Shown here one piece after another: positions 12,701 to 22,547 of a DNA stretch of 64,000 nt. Numbering within the stretch: the first letter of the stretch is position 1; every line of letters starts with the position of its first letter. Both the position numbers and the translations under genes were made by a program. The DNA is from Aplectana chamaeleonis (taxonomy: Eukaryota; Nematoda; Chromadorea; Rhabditida; Cosmocercidae), in the NCBI GenBank assembly GCA_029168955.1, contig JAPDOI010000121.1:806001-870000 (forward strand), given 5' to 3'. The notes beneath the pieces are model-generated. The model saw nothing but the letters and a program-made list of their open reading frames with translations. It ran no database searches and was not told the DNA's origin.

Positions 12701-15700
12701 GCTACAGTGCATCTGGCACGTCTACTAAGCTGAGACTCAGACTCAGAAACGAGGGGGCACAGTACCCAAAATGGGATTGATAGCCGCTCTTTCCAAATAC
12801 CCTCGGACGAACTGAGTGTGCTCCTCGCGCAAGAGACGGAGGCGTTCTTGATGTGAATCGTGCCATCTTTGCAGATTGACTTTATTTGGAGCATCGGCGA
12901 AGGGTTTTCTGATGTCTCTCTCTCTTACAGGCTCAAGCACTCCCCAAGATGGGTGGTTGGGCTGTTTGATGATGTTGATGTGCAGCTGCTGGGCCTGGAG
13001 CTGACAATGCTCCTTCACTGGTAGTACCCGGGTCTGGGCGTGAAGATGTTCAATGGGCGAACTCCTGGCACACCCAGTGGCGATCCGAAGGGCAGCGTTT
13101 TGCACACGCTGCATTTTGCTCCAGGATGTATCCGACACTAAGTGCTGCCAAACAGGTGCCGCATACTCCAGGACAGGCTGCAATATAGCCTTATATGTGG
13201 TCAGAATAGTTTCTTTGCTTCAGCCCCATGATGTACCACCTAGTGCCCTTAGCACATTGAGCTTGGCCTTGACAACTGTCTGCTTCTGCTCGGTATTCTT
13301 GTGAAACCTCAGCGATGGATCAAGTGTAAGGCCGAGCAGTTTGACGAATCAAGCAGCAGGAAGGCGATCTCCACCCCAGTTGACTTCAGGATGGGCAGTA
13401 TGCTCTTTGGGGTCTGTTGTAAAAACTGATACTGAGGATTTGGCGGCTGAGACCCTGAGCATTTTGTTGTCGAAGTAGCTCATCAGAAAGCCATTCGCCG
13501 ATGCTCCAAGCAAAGTCAATCTGCAAAGCTGGCACGATTCACAGCAAGAACGACTCCGTCTATTGCGAGAGGAGCACACACAGTTCGTACGGTGTCATCT
13601 GGAAACGGCTGCGGTAAATCCCATCCTGGGAGTGGCGCCGCCCCGTGTGTGCACATCCGAGTCTCAACTCGGAAGGAGGGCCAGATGCACCCTGGCATCG
13701 CTGCGCTGTGGTCACTCTATTATGCTTATGGCTTACGTCAGCAAGATTGACAGCAGTAAATCGGACGTTTGCCCAGACTGTGGATGCCAAGGCCACGATA
13801 CGGCACATCTGTTTAATTGTCCGGAGAGACCAACCACGCTGACCACAATGGACCTATGGACGAATCCATTACTGGCCGCCCAGTTCCTCAACCTATGACA
13901 AAACTCTCGACGTGGCTGCAAAGAAGAAGAAGAATGTTCTGAACTAGATGAGTACATAAATATATTGAAATGCAATTCCAAGCCAGCTGATATTCTTTAT
14001 ATTAGAGATCATCGATGCCGGTGATGTGGATTGGGCTCATCCACCATCAAAAGACAAGAAAGTTCAGGCTTAAATTTTGGCCACAAACAGCGGTTTTTTC
14101 TCGATTTTTTCTTATAGGTCCTACTACTCGAGTACCAGAAAAGGGTTAAGAGATAATAAGACGACAAGCCTATGTGATCCTGACCACTGCCTTTAGAGCT
14201 TTGGTGCGCTCACGGCGAAATTTTAGTGATGGTGCGCGTCTGGGAACACCGCCGACAGTGAGCGCACCTCCTCGCACTCAGACGCGCGGTGGGGAGCCGC
14301 CGGCGGGTGTTCGGGGCGCGTCTTGGCACCACCGAGTGCCTGACTAGCGGGATTCGATACTGTTGTATTGCACTGGGCCACGCCCACTTTTCTGTGCCGT
14401 TATGACTCTCCTGATTTTGGCAGGGGAGGGAAACCCTGGGTAGGTGCTCAAATTTAGCGCGGCACAGTAAAATGGGCGCGGCCAAGTGCATCGCGCCATA
14501 GTGCCCCTCCCCTGCTATGATAGCACCGGAGAATCTCCCCCAAGAATAAAGAGAAAATTAGAGCCCATCGCCATGGACACGGGTTCACAAGTGTAATAAG
14601 TTGAATTGAATTGAACATGAGTGATAACACAAAAAAGCAAGATATAAAACAGGCAAGGATAAAAAGTATCCTCGAATTATAATTAGTCAAACCAGTGCAA
14701 GCGACTTGAATATAAGACGCATACTTACCTGAACGGAAACCACATGCCACACGTGCTGGCTTGCACCGTCAAATGAACAGAAGCGAATGGAAACACCTAG
14801 TAATCCTTGTCCACCCCACATTTCCGAGGGAACAACTGTTGTTTGTCTTACAGTCTGTGTTTTACTAGAAAACCGAATCATAAACTCTACAACAAATGAT
14901 GCTATCTTAGCGAGGGGGGCCACTGTTGTACAGCACTTGGACACGCCCATTTTTCTTTGCCGCAATGAAATCTCCTGATTTTGGCAGGAGAGGGAAACCC
15001 CGAGTAGGTGCTCGAATTCAGTGCGGCACAGTAAAATGGGCGCGGCCAAGTGCATCGCGCCATAGTGGCCCCCCATCGCTAAGATAGCACCCAACAAATA
15101 AGGAACTACAGGCACTTACCTGTTGTAAACTGTTAGTTCCACTGGCTTTTCAATATGTTGTTTGAGAATTTCCTTCATTGTATCATTATCCTTGTCCTAA
15201 AGCAATCACCGTGATTAACTATTATGGAAGCCAGGGAGAGAGAAGAGATGAAATCACTAACCAATCTGATGTTTCCAATGGAAACAATGAAATCGAAAAA
15301 AGGCTCCAACCCTGCCGCCTGCCCTGGAGAGTTTTCTTGAACCTAAAAAAGCAAGCAACATATGCCTGAGTTCCGCAATCGCGTTCAGTCCGCAAAGTCT
15401 CATTATCACAATCGTAGAAGCGAAGCGGTTGTTTTGAGAATGATTCTAGTTGAATTTTTTAAAAGCAACCGCTTCGCTTCTACGATTGTGATAATGAGGA
15501 CTGAACGCGATTGCGGAACTGAACTGTATATAAGCAAGTTCGCTATGAGAAGTGCTCTTTCGCAAGGTCTAATAATAGCTCTAAAACTTTACTGTGAAGG
15601 TCGAGGCTTCACCAACTTGTTAGGCACTGAAAGAAACGTGCGAATTCCAAAACCTGCGATGTTGAAGCATTGTAGCGAATTTGGGCCTTCGTTGCGGTTC

Positions 15701-17432
15701 CAGGCGGAACGGAATAATCTCTGATCTGCAGTACTCAGGCACTCGGGGGGACGGCCCGCCACACTTTTGAGGCCGAAACGACCATCCCCCAACCTTGAGA
15801 GTCATTCGGCCATCCGCGCCCGTTCTCGACCGCCACGCAGATTCTCGACCGCGATGCATCTACGCACATCGGCAGATACAGCCATCCGCGCCCCTACGCA
15901 GTTGCTCAGGATCAGCAACATGTTTAGACAAAAGTATTGACAACGTTGCTGGAATAAAAGGCTCCTCATAGCACCCTGTGCCTCAGTCGGCTCTTCGGAG
16001 CCGGACCTGGAAGGTGGCCTCGAGTCACTTCCCAGAAGATCCACGGGATACCGGAGGATAATTTTGGTCGCCGAGCGGAGAGGGCTCCCCACGGGTCGGG
16101 GGTGATACCCAACTGGGGACTGCCTCCCCACGGTCCAGGGTGGAGTGGTGCACCCCACTGCGGACCGTGGCGGTGGGGTCACCTCCTCCCCTCCGTAGGG
16201 ATCCCGACAGGGGTGATCCTTGTGGACTGTCTCCGTGTCTCCTGAACGGATCCGGAAACGCCGAAAATAGACATGGACAGTTTTTGAGCCGCTTGTGGAC
16301 AAATTTTGGACCGCTCGGGGGCCGGAGAACGACAGATTTTACAGGAGGACACCGATCCGCGCACCTTTCGACATCGATGCGCTGGTCGGAGGCGCGGCTC
16401 GGCGGCCAAAGGTGCGGCGGCCGTAGCCCCGAGTGCCTGAGTACCCCTGCTCTTGGCGGGATCAACATCGAAAGGTGGCGCACTTGCGATTATGGCTTCA
16501 TAATTCATGTCGGTCTCGCAAAGAACAGGGAAACTGTAGACCTGGGGCAGACCTGTACATTTTGACCGTTAACGGTTAATTACTAGTTTGTACGAATATG
16601 GCGTATCGTCGATCTCTAGTCGGAGGTAGACTCTGTTTCATTCCAAGTGAACTCATGTTTTCGGTTATCACAGCGCGGAGCGGTGGCTTTTTCGTCGGAA
16701 CCTCCTTATCACTAGTTATATTTCACCGAAGCCCACCGCTCCGCTGCTGGTGATAATCGAAATCAACAGGTCACTAGGGATGTACCAGAGCTTATATAGA
16801 CTCTGTTTCAGTTCAAGTGAACTCCTGTTTTCCATTATCACAGCGCGGAGCGGTGGCTTTTTTGTCGGAACCTCCTTATCACTAGTTATACCTCACCGAG
16901 GCCCACCGCTCCGCTGCTGGTGATAATCAAAATCAACAGGTCACTACGGATGTACCTTAGCTAAGCCGCGATGCTGCTATGATAGTTTGGTAATGAAATT
17001 CGAGCGGTTGTTTTATGAGAACACACAATAGTAGAAAAACAACAGATCCGCCCCGAAATGATAGCTGCATCGTGGTTTTCTAGAGAGATGATACAAACCA
17101 TATGTCGAGTAACATCTACCCGAAGAAATCGGTGGAACCTCTACGGACTGCAGATGGAGGCGTAAGAGTGATACGCACTACCTTTCAGCCCAAACTATAT
17201 ACAGTGAACGACATCAAAAATAGCGCCGCTGGAGAAACCCATCCACAATTTGCCACAATAAATGTTTCACGAGGAACAAGAGGCATGCTTCCAGCATTAG
17301 TAGTCACCTTTACAGTTTTGAATATGGCCGAACGCTGAAAATCGCATTTTAAAAGAGAATTATACTTACCCGTAGGACATGGTATCCTTCTGTACCACCT
17401 CCTGGGATAGGGACACTCTCGCTATTACCCAT
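798..17432 (-). CDS. GORASP: GRASP55/65-type Golgi reassembly stacking protein (13 exons seen, 3' end not fixed)
   Basis: Peripheral Golgi protein that tethers and stacks cisternae and takes part in unconventional secretion. Exons on the minus strand: 17432-17370, 15342-15262, 15196-15120, 14864-14729, 8162-8058, 7750-7688, 6368-6243, 6173-6111, 5562-5263, 5154-5086, 1514-1402, 1276-1161, 995-798. All have GT/AG borders and compatible phases, giving about 503 codons. The start MGNSESVP carries Gly2 in a myristoylation context. Residues about 19-105 form PDZ-like domain 1 ([19 protein letters not shown], then [17 protein letters not shown]). Residues about 110-205 form domain 2 ([41 protein letters not shown]). 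From about 218 on there is a Pro/Ser/Gln-rich tail with a His-rich run at about 302-322 and six Gln near 355. Exon 13 ends in phase 1. Two weak last-exon candidates are 722-676 and 439-408. Introns 1 and 4 are 2.0 and 6.6 kb and full of transposons. The identity is very secure; the C-terminus is not. Confidence 0.93.
1678..1773. repeat. 49-base tandem duplication
   Basis: Two head-to-tail copies begin at 1678 and 1727 with the same start (GTGAAATAAAGCAAAGATTT) and one internal substitution. They lie in intron 10 of the GRASP gene and show no coding signal. Confidence 0.85.
1845..2160 (-). repeat. tRNA-derived repeat, interrupted copy
   Basis: On the minus strand the B-box-like GTTCGATTCCTGCC and the end CTGACACC lie at about 1862-1885. 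The matching 5' part (CCGACACCGCTCTGCATTCC in plus orientation) is about 200 bases away at 2085-2104. The tRNA-like unit is therefore split by inserted DNA. It continues to ATCACCCGATAACGGGT at 2143-2159, which reappears inverted at about 4278-4295 next to another copy. It lies in GRASP intron 10. Confidence 0.55.
3164..3290 (+). repeat. Direct repeat flanking the 3390-3637 palindrome, left copy
   Basis: The segment from CTGGATCGGGCTGTTGTAGT through the GATTACGGCCGGTGTG word recurs in the same orientation at 3764-3870. Related but diverged units (TTTATTTGGAAAAGAATCAC, then GTCCCAGGT) occur at 37490-37580 and 37820-37910. It is a dispersed repeat with no open frame of note. Confidence 0.7.
3390..3637. 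repeat. 248-bp near-perfect palindrome (118-bp arms, 12-nt loop)
   Basis: Arms 3390-3507 and 3520-3637 are reverse complements with one mismatch that I can see (GCGTGTGG against GCGCGTGG). The loop holds a third, partial TTTCGGCCGCC unit. Each arm carries two copies of GAGTTTTGGCCGCC. It is much more GC-rich than the surrounding intron. Both strands read the same apparent peptide, a by-product of symmetry and not evidence for a gene. Confidence 0.95.
3764..3870 (+). repeat. Direct repeat flanking the palindrome, right copy
   Basis: Same orientation and close match to 3164-3290, 600 bases apart (TTTATTTTGAAGAGGACCC, AAGTCCCAGGTCGATGCGAC). Together the two copies bracket the palindrome, suggesting a composite mobile unit or a segmental duplication. 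Confidence 0.7.
4278..4425 (+). repeat. tRNA-derived repeat, best preserved unit
   Basis: Bases 4347-4419 have tRNA length (73 nt): GGTGTC paired with GACATC at the ends, an A-box-like TAGTATAACGGTAGC, an anticodon-like stem CTCGC/GCGAT, and a B-box-like GGGTTCAATTCC. The loop lacks the usual U33 and stem pairing is imperfect, so it is a tRNA-derived repeat (SINE-like) and not a working tRNA. It lies in GRASP intron 10. Confidence 0.6.
8295..8475. repeat. TTCGAA-rich low-complexity block
   Basis: Many alternating TTCGAA and TTTTCGAAT words with self-complementary character. A related block lies at 10210-10390. Both are inside GRASP intron 4 and are probably remnants of an AT-rich inverted-repeat element. 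Confidence 0.6.
10210..10390. repeat. TTCGAA-rich low-complexity block, second copy
   Basis: Irregular repeats of ATTCGAATTTCGAATA-like words, resembling 8295-8475. The short open frames here are produced by the repeat. Confidence 0.6.
11244..11737. mobile_element. TTAA-flanked inverted-repeat element, copy 1
   Basis: Begins TTAAAGGCAGTGTTCACGA and ends TCGTGAACACTGCCTTTAA, so the ends are inverted repeats flanked by TTAA (piggyBac-like target; a TA target is also possible). It shares an internal body with copies at 53097-53580, 54259-54750 and 28630-29070. It carries no transposase frame, so it is non-autonomous. It lies in GRASP intron 4. Confidence 0.85.
12047..12400 (+). pseudogene. Unrecognised nested gene or pseudogene, three exons with one in-frame TAA
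   Basis: Three plus-strand exons inside GRASP intron 4 join in one frame: 12047-12114 (acceptor TTTTTATAG, donor GTAGAT), 12166-12276 (acceptor TTTTTTTGCAG, donor GTGAGT) and 12343-12400 (acceptor TCTTAAG, donor GTAAGT). The peptide has natural composition ([59 protein letters not shown]). The single flaw is TAA at 12266-12268, with the frame continuing as RAL before the perfect donor. A further coding-like exon ends at 14072 ([18 protein letters not shown] then TAA), beyond a pair of retroelement insertions. I do not recognise the family. It could be a decayed gene, a short isoform ending at the TAA, or a duplicated fragment. Confidence 0.45.
12463..13490 (-). mobile_element. APE-type non-LTR retrotransposon, 5'-truncated 3' end
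   Basis: Encodes, with frame breaks, the end of the RT and the C-terminal part: [38 protein letters not shown], a Cys/His motif [18 protein letters not shown], then the stop near 12500. It is closely related to 18260-21701. It joins the oppositely oriented copy at 13491 head to head. The 3' end is GGCTGCAAAGAAG, as in the relatives. Confidence 0.85.
13491..13933 (+). mobile_element. APE-type non-LTR retrotransposon, short 3' end, inverted against its neighbour
   Basis: From [20 protein letters not shown] to the stop at 13898, including [15 protein letters not shown] and the Cys/His motif [20 protein letters not shown]. It ends in GCTGCAAAGAAGAAGAAGAA. Both this and the minus-strand copy keep their 3' ends. 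Twin priming in one event would instead invert a more 5' segment, so two separate insertions fit better. Confidence 0.85.
14343..14527. mobile_element. GGTGCTA-ended inverted-repeat element, worn left end
   Basis: Shares GACTCTCCTGATTTTGGCAG, GGTAGGTGCTCAAATTTAG and AAAATGGGCGCGGCCAAGTG with 14898-15091 and with the element split at 18154-21797. The right end TAGCACC is at 14521-14527. It lies in GRASP intron 4. Confidence 0.7.
14898..15091. mobile_element. GGTGCTA-ended inverted-repeat element with 8-bp target duplication
   Basis: Left end GATGCTATCTTAGCGA and right end TCGCTAAGATAGCACC are inverted repeats that continue for about 55 bases. It is flanked on both sides by CAACAAAT (14890-14897 and 15092-15099). 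An 8-bp duplication suggests the hAT superfamily. It fills most of the 255-base GRASP intron 3. Confidence 0.9.
15372..15518. mobile_element. Palindromic element of about 147 bp
   Basis: The left arm (CCGCAATCGCGTTCAGTCC through CACAATCGTAGAAGCGAAGCGG) is mirrored by CCGCTTCGCTTCTACGATTGTG through GCGATTGCGG on the right, around an AT-rich centre. A related copy with the same GGTTTTGAGAATGATT core lies in PRP17 intron 9. It is in GRASP intron 1. Confidence 0.85.
15732..16444. mobile_element. Inverted-repeat element of about 713 bp (18-bp ends)
   Basis: Ends GTACTCAGGCACTCGGGG and CCCCGAGTGCCTGAGTAC are exact inverted repeats. The interior is GC-rich, with its own short inverted words around CCACGGTCC and GGACCGTGG. 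No transposase is seen. It lies in GRASP intron 1. Confidence 0.65.
16627..16966. repeat. 170-bp tandem duplication of an inverted-repeat unit
   Basis: Two head-to-tail copies start at 16627 and 16797 with TAGACTCTGTTTCA. Each contains GCGGAGCGGTGG and its complement CCACCGCTCCGC about 55 bases apart, so each can fold into a hairpin. It lies in GRASP intron 1, a few hundred bases from exon 1. Confidence 0.85.
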
Positions 17433-18259
17433 GTCGCTTTCGACAGTTCAAGTACCTACAAAGCCAACCAGAAAACGATGAAGAGCAACATGAGAGCACG
17501 AATGAGCCTTCCCCGTCACACAAACCTCAATACAATCTAATTACAAGGTCAAAAATAGCAAAAATATTTTTAAAACCGTCATCATCTGAAGCCACCAACG
17601 TGGAAGGAGGCGGGCTGAACGCCAAGCCCCGCCTACATACGCAGCCAATACAATGGTAGGCGGACAACTCGCCCTCGGCAAATTTTACAGCAGTGCGAAA
17701 TCCAATTTGAGTTTGAATTCTTTCTTCTCTTGACCGCTATTAATACTTTTGTAGCTTTCTCGTACTAACTGTAATCTTCAAACGTTTTCTAGCTCCAACA
17801 TTCGCCCAGAATCGGAGACTGTTCAACTAAACTAGGACTAGTTACCCCACAACCAAAACCTAGAACACGGCTGCAGCAAATACTCAGCCTACGCAAATTT
17901 TTCTATTATTTTCTACGTTGAGGCCCACCTTCTCCTTTCCTTGTGTGTAGTTCACTGTTTAGCTTAATTTAGTGTTCTTTTAATAGCAGTAAATAACATA
18001 AGGGGTGGGGTACGTATCTGTGTTTTTCACAACTCCTTATCTTTTAAGTGTGTTCTTTAAGAGTGAGTTTTTAAACGAGATTTCGCCAAAAACGGGTTTG
18101 CTTGAAATTGGTTGGTGTATAGCTTACCTAAGGTAACTTGACACAGCCTTCTGGGTGCTATGTGGGAAGGGGGGCACTGTTGTATCGCACTTGGCCACGC
18201 CCATTTTTCCGTGCGGCAATGACTCTCCTGATTTAGGCAGGGGAGGGAAACCCCGGGTA

Positions 18260-21200
18260 TTCTTCTTCTTCTTTGCAGCCGCAGAAGGGTTTTTGTCATA
18301 GGTTCAAGAAACGGGCGACCGAAGTTGGATTCAACCACAAATCTATTGTCGTCAGTGAGGTGGGCCTCTTCGGACAGTCGAATAGATGAGCTGTAGTGTG
18401 GCCAGGGTTACCACAATCCAGACACTCGTCAGGCTTACTGCTGTCGATCCTATGCAAGTATGACATCAGCATAGGTGAATGCCCGCAGCGCAACGAGGCG
18501 AGGGAACATCTAGCTCGCCTACCGAGTTCCATCTTGGTGTTGCTGACTTCAGGTGGTGCGATCCCCAATATGGGGTTGACAGCCACCCTACTCAAGTGAT
18601 CCCTGACGAAACGGGTGTGCTCCGCTCGTAAAAGACGAAGACGATCTAATTGGGAGTCCGTCCATCTTTGTATATTGACTTTCTCGGGAGCATCCGCAAA
18701 AGGCCTTCTGATATGTCTCTCTCTCTCACGGGATTCATGATCCTTCTTAATGGGTGGTCAGGCTGCTTGACAATGTTAATAACCTGTTGCTGCGCTTGGA
18801 GTTGGCAGTGGTCCTTAACCGGCAGAACTCGGGCCTCAGCAAGAAGATGTTCCACTGGGGTGCTTTTAGCACACCCTGTGGCAATCCGAAGTGCAGCATT
18901 TTGAACTCGCTGCATCTTTGTCCACGATGACTCCGATATCATGTGCTGCCATACCGGTGCAGCGTACTCCAACGCCGGCTGCAATATTGCCTTGTACGTG
19001 GTCAGGATCGTCTCCTTACTGCTTCCCCACGACGTACCTCCCAGAGCTCGTAAAACGTTGAGCTTAGCTCTCACTGTAGCCTGTTTTTGCTCAGTGTTTT
19101 TATGGAACCTCAGCGAAGGATCCAATACTAGACCAAGCAGCTTCGGGAAACGTGCGGCAGGCAGACGAGCGTCTTCCCAGTTCACAACGGGGTGAGCACA
19201 GTGTTCCTTAGGGTCAGTGGAGAAAACAGACACAGCGCCAGAGACAGTGAGCATCATATCATCGAGAAAGCTCTTCAAGACGACGAGGTAGCTATTGATC
19301 TTGCGTGCAGATACATTAATGTCTCTGTCTCGGCACAAGATGGTGATGTCATCCGCGTACGCAACGACTTTAATGTCACTTGGGGGACGGGCAAATCTTC
19401 GAGGTAAAGACTGAACAGAGCAGGCGATATGACTCCTCCATGAGGGACACCGGCAGCGATCGGGACGCTATTAGAGACATGTCCCTGGAACAGCACTTTT
19501 GCTCGGCGCCCTTTGATGAGTGCGGTTATCCATCGTTTCTGCCAAGGCGGGATGGAGGACCTCAAAAGCTTCTCAGACAGTATGCCCAAGTTGACAGAAT
19601 CAAAAGCTTTGGTGAGGTCCAGGGCTACACCAACAGTGCGTTGAGGTTTATAGGCGTTGAAGCCATCCAAGACATAGCTCACAATCTCCAGCAGCGCCGT
19701 GGTGGCAGAGTGTAATTTGCGGAATCTATGTTGGTGCTGCTGTTTGTTATTATGCTCGGCAAGCTCCTTCACGACCAGTTTCTCAGCGACCTTGACAATT
19801 GGTGATAAAAGACTTATGGGCCTGTATCCCTTCGCTGTGGATGGCGATTTACCAGGCTTGGGCGACGGAATGACGCTTGCCATTTTCCAGTCTTGGGGTA
19901 GGATGCACGTGCGAAATGAAGTGTTATTGACGTCAGCCAGGATTGGCATAATCTCACTCGGCAGTTTCTTCAATATCGCTGGACTGATGTCATCCGGTCC
20001 TATAGCCTTCGAGTTGCGCATCTCTTTTACCACCTTTTCAATCTACGCGGGCGTCACAGCTTCTGCTTCACCCATGAGCGGCAACTTACAGAGCTCTCTT
20101 ACAGTCACTCGATTCTGTTTCCCTCTCTTAGCCTGAGTTATGAAAAAATTCTTTCCGAGAGCAGCTGCAGCCTCTTTTCCCGATTTGAAAACTCCATTCT
20201 CGAACTCTATCGTGGATTAGTTGGTGGAGGTGCTCTTGCCCGAGATCTTCTTTAGAACTTTCCAAGTTGACGCTCCATCACCCTTGAAATTCATCTTCTC
20301 CGTGAATTTCTCCCAACACCCCTTCTTGTGATTGTCCAGATCTCGCTGAATCTCGCTGTCCAGCTCAGCAATGGTCGGATCCAGGTGATCTGCGACTCTC
20401 CTTGCATCCCTTGTCCTTATCTTCTCCAAGATTTCCCTAGTGACATTGGGAAAGAAGGTCTTAACTCGGCCCTCCGGAATGGCTGCTTTCATGGCCTTGC
20501 GAATCGCGTCGGTCAAGTGACGTTCCTTCTGGTGCACGTTTCGATTCCATGGGTAGTCATCCACATGGCGAAGTGCCATCTCCCTGAACAAGCGCCAGTC
20601 TGCAAGGCAAAGATTTAGATAAGACCTTTGACGGATACCTGAATATGGAGCAAGAGAATTAGAGAGATCGACATGGACAAAGACGGGGATATGGTCACTG
20701 GACAGAGTAGTAGCGGTCGACCAAGAGCAGGCGCTGGAGAGATTAGAAGACACAAGAGAGATGTCTGGACTAGAGGATCGGCCGTGGGCCGGGAGACGAT
20801 TCGGCTGATCATCGTTGAGAATGACCAGATCGCACTCCTCCGCCCATTCTTCGACGTCTTCTTCTCTAGCGTCAGTGTCAAGCGACGAGCAGAATGTATG
20901 AGCATTGAAATCGCCTGCGAAGACAATAGAGTGTGAAAGTGAGCAGTCGTACAACTGCTTGAGTGAGGGAGTAGGGTCGTAAGATTGGGGACAGGACGTG
21001 GTAGGAGGGATATAGATATTAAAAAGAGATATAGGTGTTTTAAGAGGGAGATGGATAGGTAGGTACTCAAGAGTACCGTCCGATGGGGTGTTTGGTATGA
21101 TATGAGGGTATATTAGATAATACGAAAGTGGAAACTCCTCCGCCGTGAGCTGACCTCGGAGCATGATAAGCAGTGTAGCCAGGAATGTTAGGTAAACGAG

Positions 21201-21701
21201 CGTTAGCGGAAGGAGACAGCTTGGTTTCCTGATCCATAATGATATCAGGATGATGAGTACGTGCGAAAAGAGAGAGTTCAGACAGCTTGGCTCGAAGGCC
21301 GTTGAGGTTGATATGTACAATAGAGAGGGGGCGGTTGGTGAATGAGGAATCCGAGTTGCTGGGGGCAGAGCATAGAACACAACGAAAGGAAGAGTCGTGA
21401 TGCCTCGCAGAACTGAGACCCGAACAGGAGAGATGCACCCACCTTTGGCATCCGAAGCACTGGACGCTTGTTTTCCTCCGTGTGACATCCTTGCTGCATG
21501 TGGCGCATGGGTACTTCTGAGCGGGTCCTGGATTCCTCTCGACGCCGTCCATTTGTAGTAGAATCTTTAGGAGAGCTGCGACCAGCCAGCACCTCTCCCA
21601 TGACAAAGACCCTCTTCGCGGAGGGGTTGACGTCGGTTTGCACGGAGGTGGTCTTCTTTCCTCCACACTGCCACGGCACGAACGTACGACATCTCGGCAG
21701 C
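18260..21701 (-). mobile_element. 3.44-kb APE-type non-LTR retrotransposon with 12-bp target duplication
   Basis: Bounded by exact 12-bp duplications AAACCCCGGGTA (18248-18259 and 21702-21713). In its own orientation it begins near TGCCGAGATGTCG and ends in GCTGCAAAGAAGAAGAAGAA, a short microsatellite tail in place of poly(A). Protein content resembles Jockey/CR1-group elements: 2A-like motif, PHD finger, AP-type endonuclease, RT and a C-terminal Cys/His motif. Whether the 5' end is complete is unclear, since no in-frame start precedes the 2A-like motif and no ORF1 is present. Confidence 0.95.
18296..21701 (-). pseudogene. Broken 2A-PHD-endonuclease-reverse transcriptase polyprotein
   Basis: Reading down the minus strand: GVERNPGP (21545-21522 region), a C4HC3 PHD finger (CATC, CFGC, WVHLSC, CVLC), then endonuclease motifs LSIVHINLNGLRAK, MDQETKL, VFAGDFNAH and SSDHIPV. 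The RT motifs follow: KAIGPDDISPAILKKLP, GYRPISLLSPIVKV, ALDLTKAFDSVN, GVPHGGVISPALFSLYL and VVAYADDITIL (catalytic YADD intact near 19340). The end is CLDCGNPGHTTAHLFDCP and the stop before 18296. Breaks are frameshifts near 21090, 19370 and 18620, and in-frame stops near 20215 and 20044. All usual domains are present in order, so it decayed after a nearly complete insertion. It is probably not active. Confidence 0.93.
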
Positions 21702-22547
21702 AAACCCCGGGTAGGTGCTCAAATTTAGTGCGGCACAGTAAAATGGGCGTGGCCAAGTCCATCGCGCCATAGTGCCCCCCCCTTCCCACATAGCACCGCC
21801 TTCTGTAAGCGGATCGCATATTCTAACCCCCCTGGAAGGTGTTGGCCAAAAAATGTCGAACTTCCGACCCCCATAGGGTGGTGCGTGTTTCCGCCCAAAC
21901 CTCGTCCAATGGGTTATTTTGTGGCACTGACTCTGAGAAACAGACCAACCCTGCCTTGAAGGCTCCTAGTCGGTGCCTGCAGGGTAGTGTCTATCCAGAG
22001 TCCCTCCACCAGCTATGCCATTGTTCCAACCCCGCGTCGGTGTCTCAACCAGGACGCGGCGGCTCTCAAACCCAAATGAGGATTCGAGTGAGATGAGGCA
22101 CCTTTTATACCGGCTGTGCATGTGATAAACACATCAGGATGTGATCATTCGCTTTACCATTTTTTATGTCTGCCACTGTAGCTGTGGCGTCGCGGTGATA
22201 TCGCGAAGCTGTAGCGAGGCCCACGCTTCGCTATCGCGGTACCGTTAATGATTGCTGTGCCCTTGCTGTACTGTTACGGACAAGAAGGAATCTTCCACGT
22301 TTCCGGAGCCGTTGCTACAGTGTCGCGGCACGGTCTCGGGCTGCGGTGCCGTCCCGCCACGGTCAATGCAAATTTTCTCAGAGGAACACGAATGTGATGC
22401 TTAGGGCCTATTTATACTTCCAACCTCCCGCTCCGCCAGTGAAGTGTGAATACTCCAGAGACATCGCCATGGCAGAGCAAGAGGCTCGGAAAATCGGTGG
22501 GTTTGTTCTTAGAAATTAAGCGATGATTTTCTAGACAGACTGATAAC

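Larger units (their letters stand above)
18154..21797. mobile_element. GGTGCTA-ended element split by a later retrotransposon insertion
   Basis: The left half (18154-18259) and right half (21714-21797) together make one inverted-repeat element like 14898-15091. It is flanked by exact 8-bp duplications GCCTTCTG (18146-18153 and 21798-21805). It is interrupted by the retrotransposon at 18260-21701, so this is the older insertion. Confidence 0.92.

Noticed and set aside
13349..13981. Single twin-primed insertion at 12463-13933
   Set aside because: Both oppositely oriented parts contain the same 3' terminal coding region, which twin priming does not produce.
21702..21819. Retrotransposon frame extending upstream to an ATG at 21819
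   Set aside because: The first 38 or so codons are host-element sequence beyond the 12-bp target duplication, so this ATG is not the element's own start.
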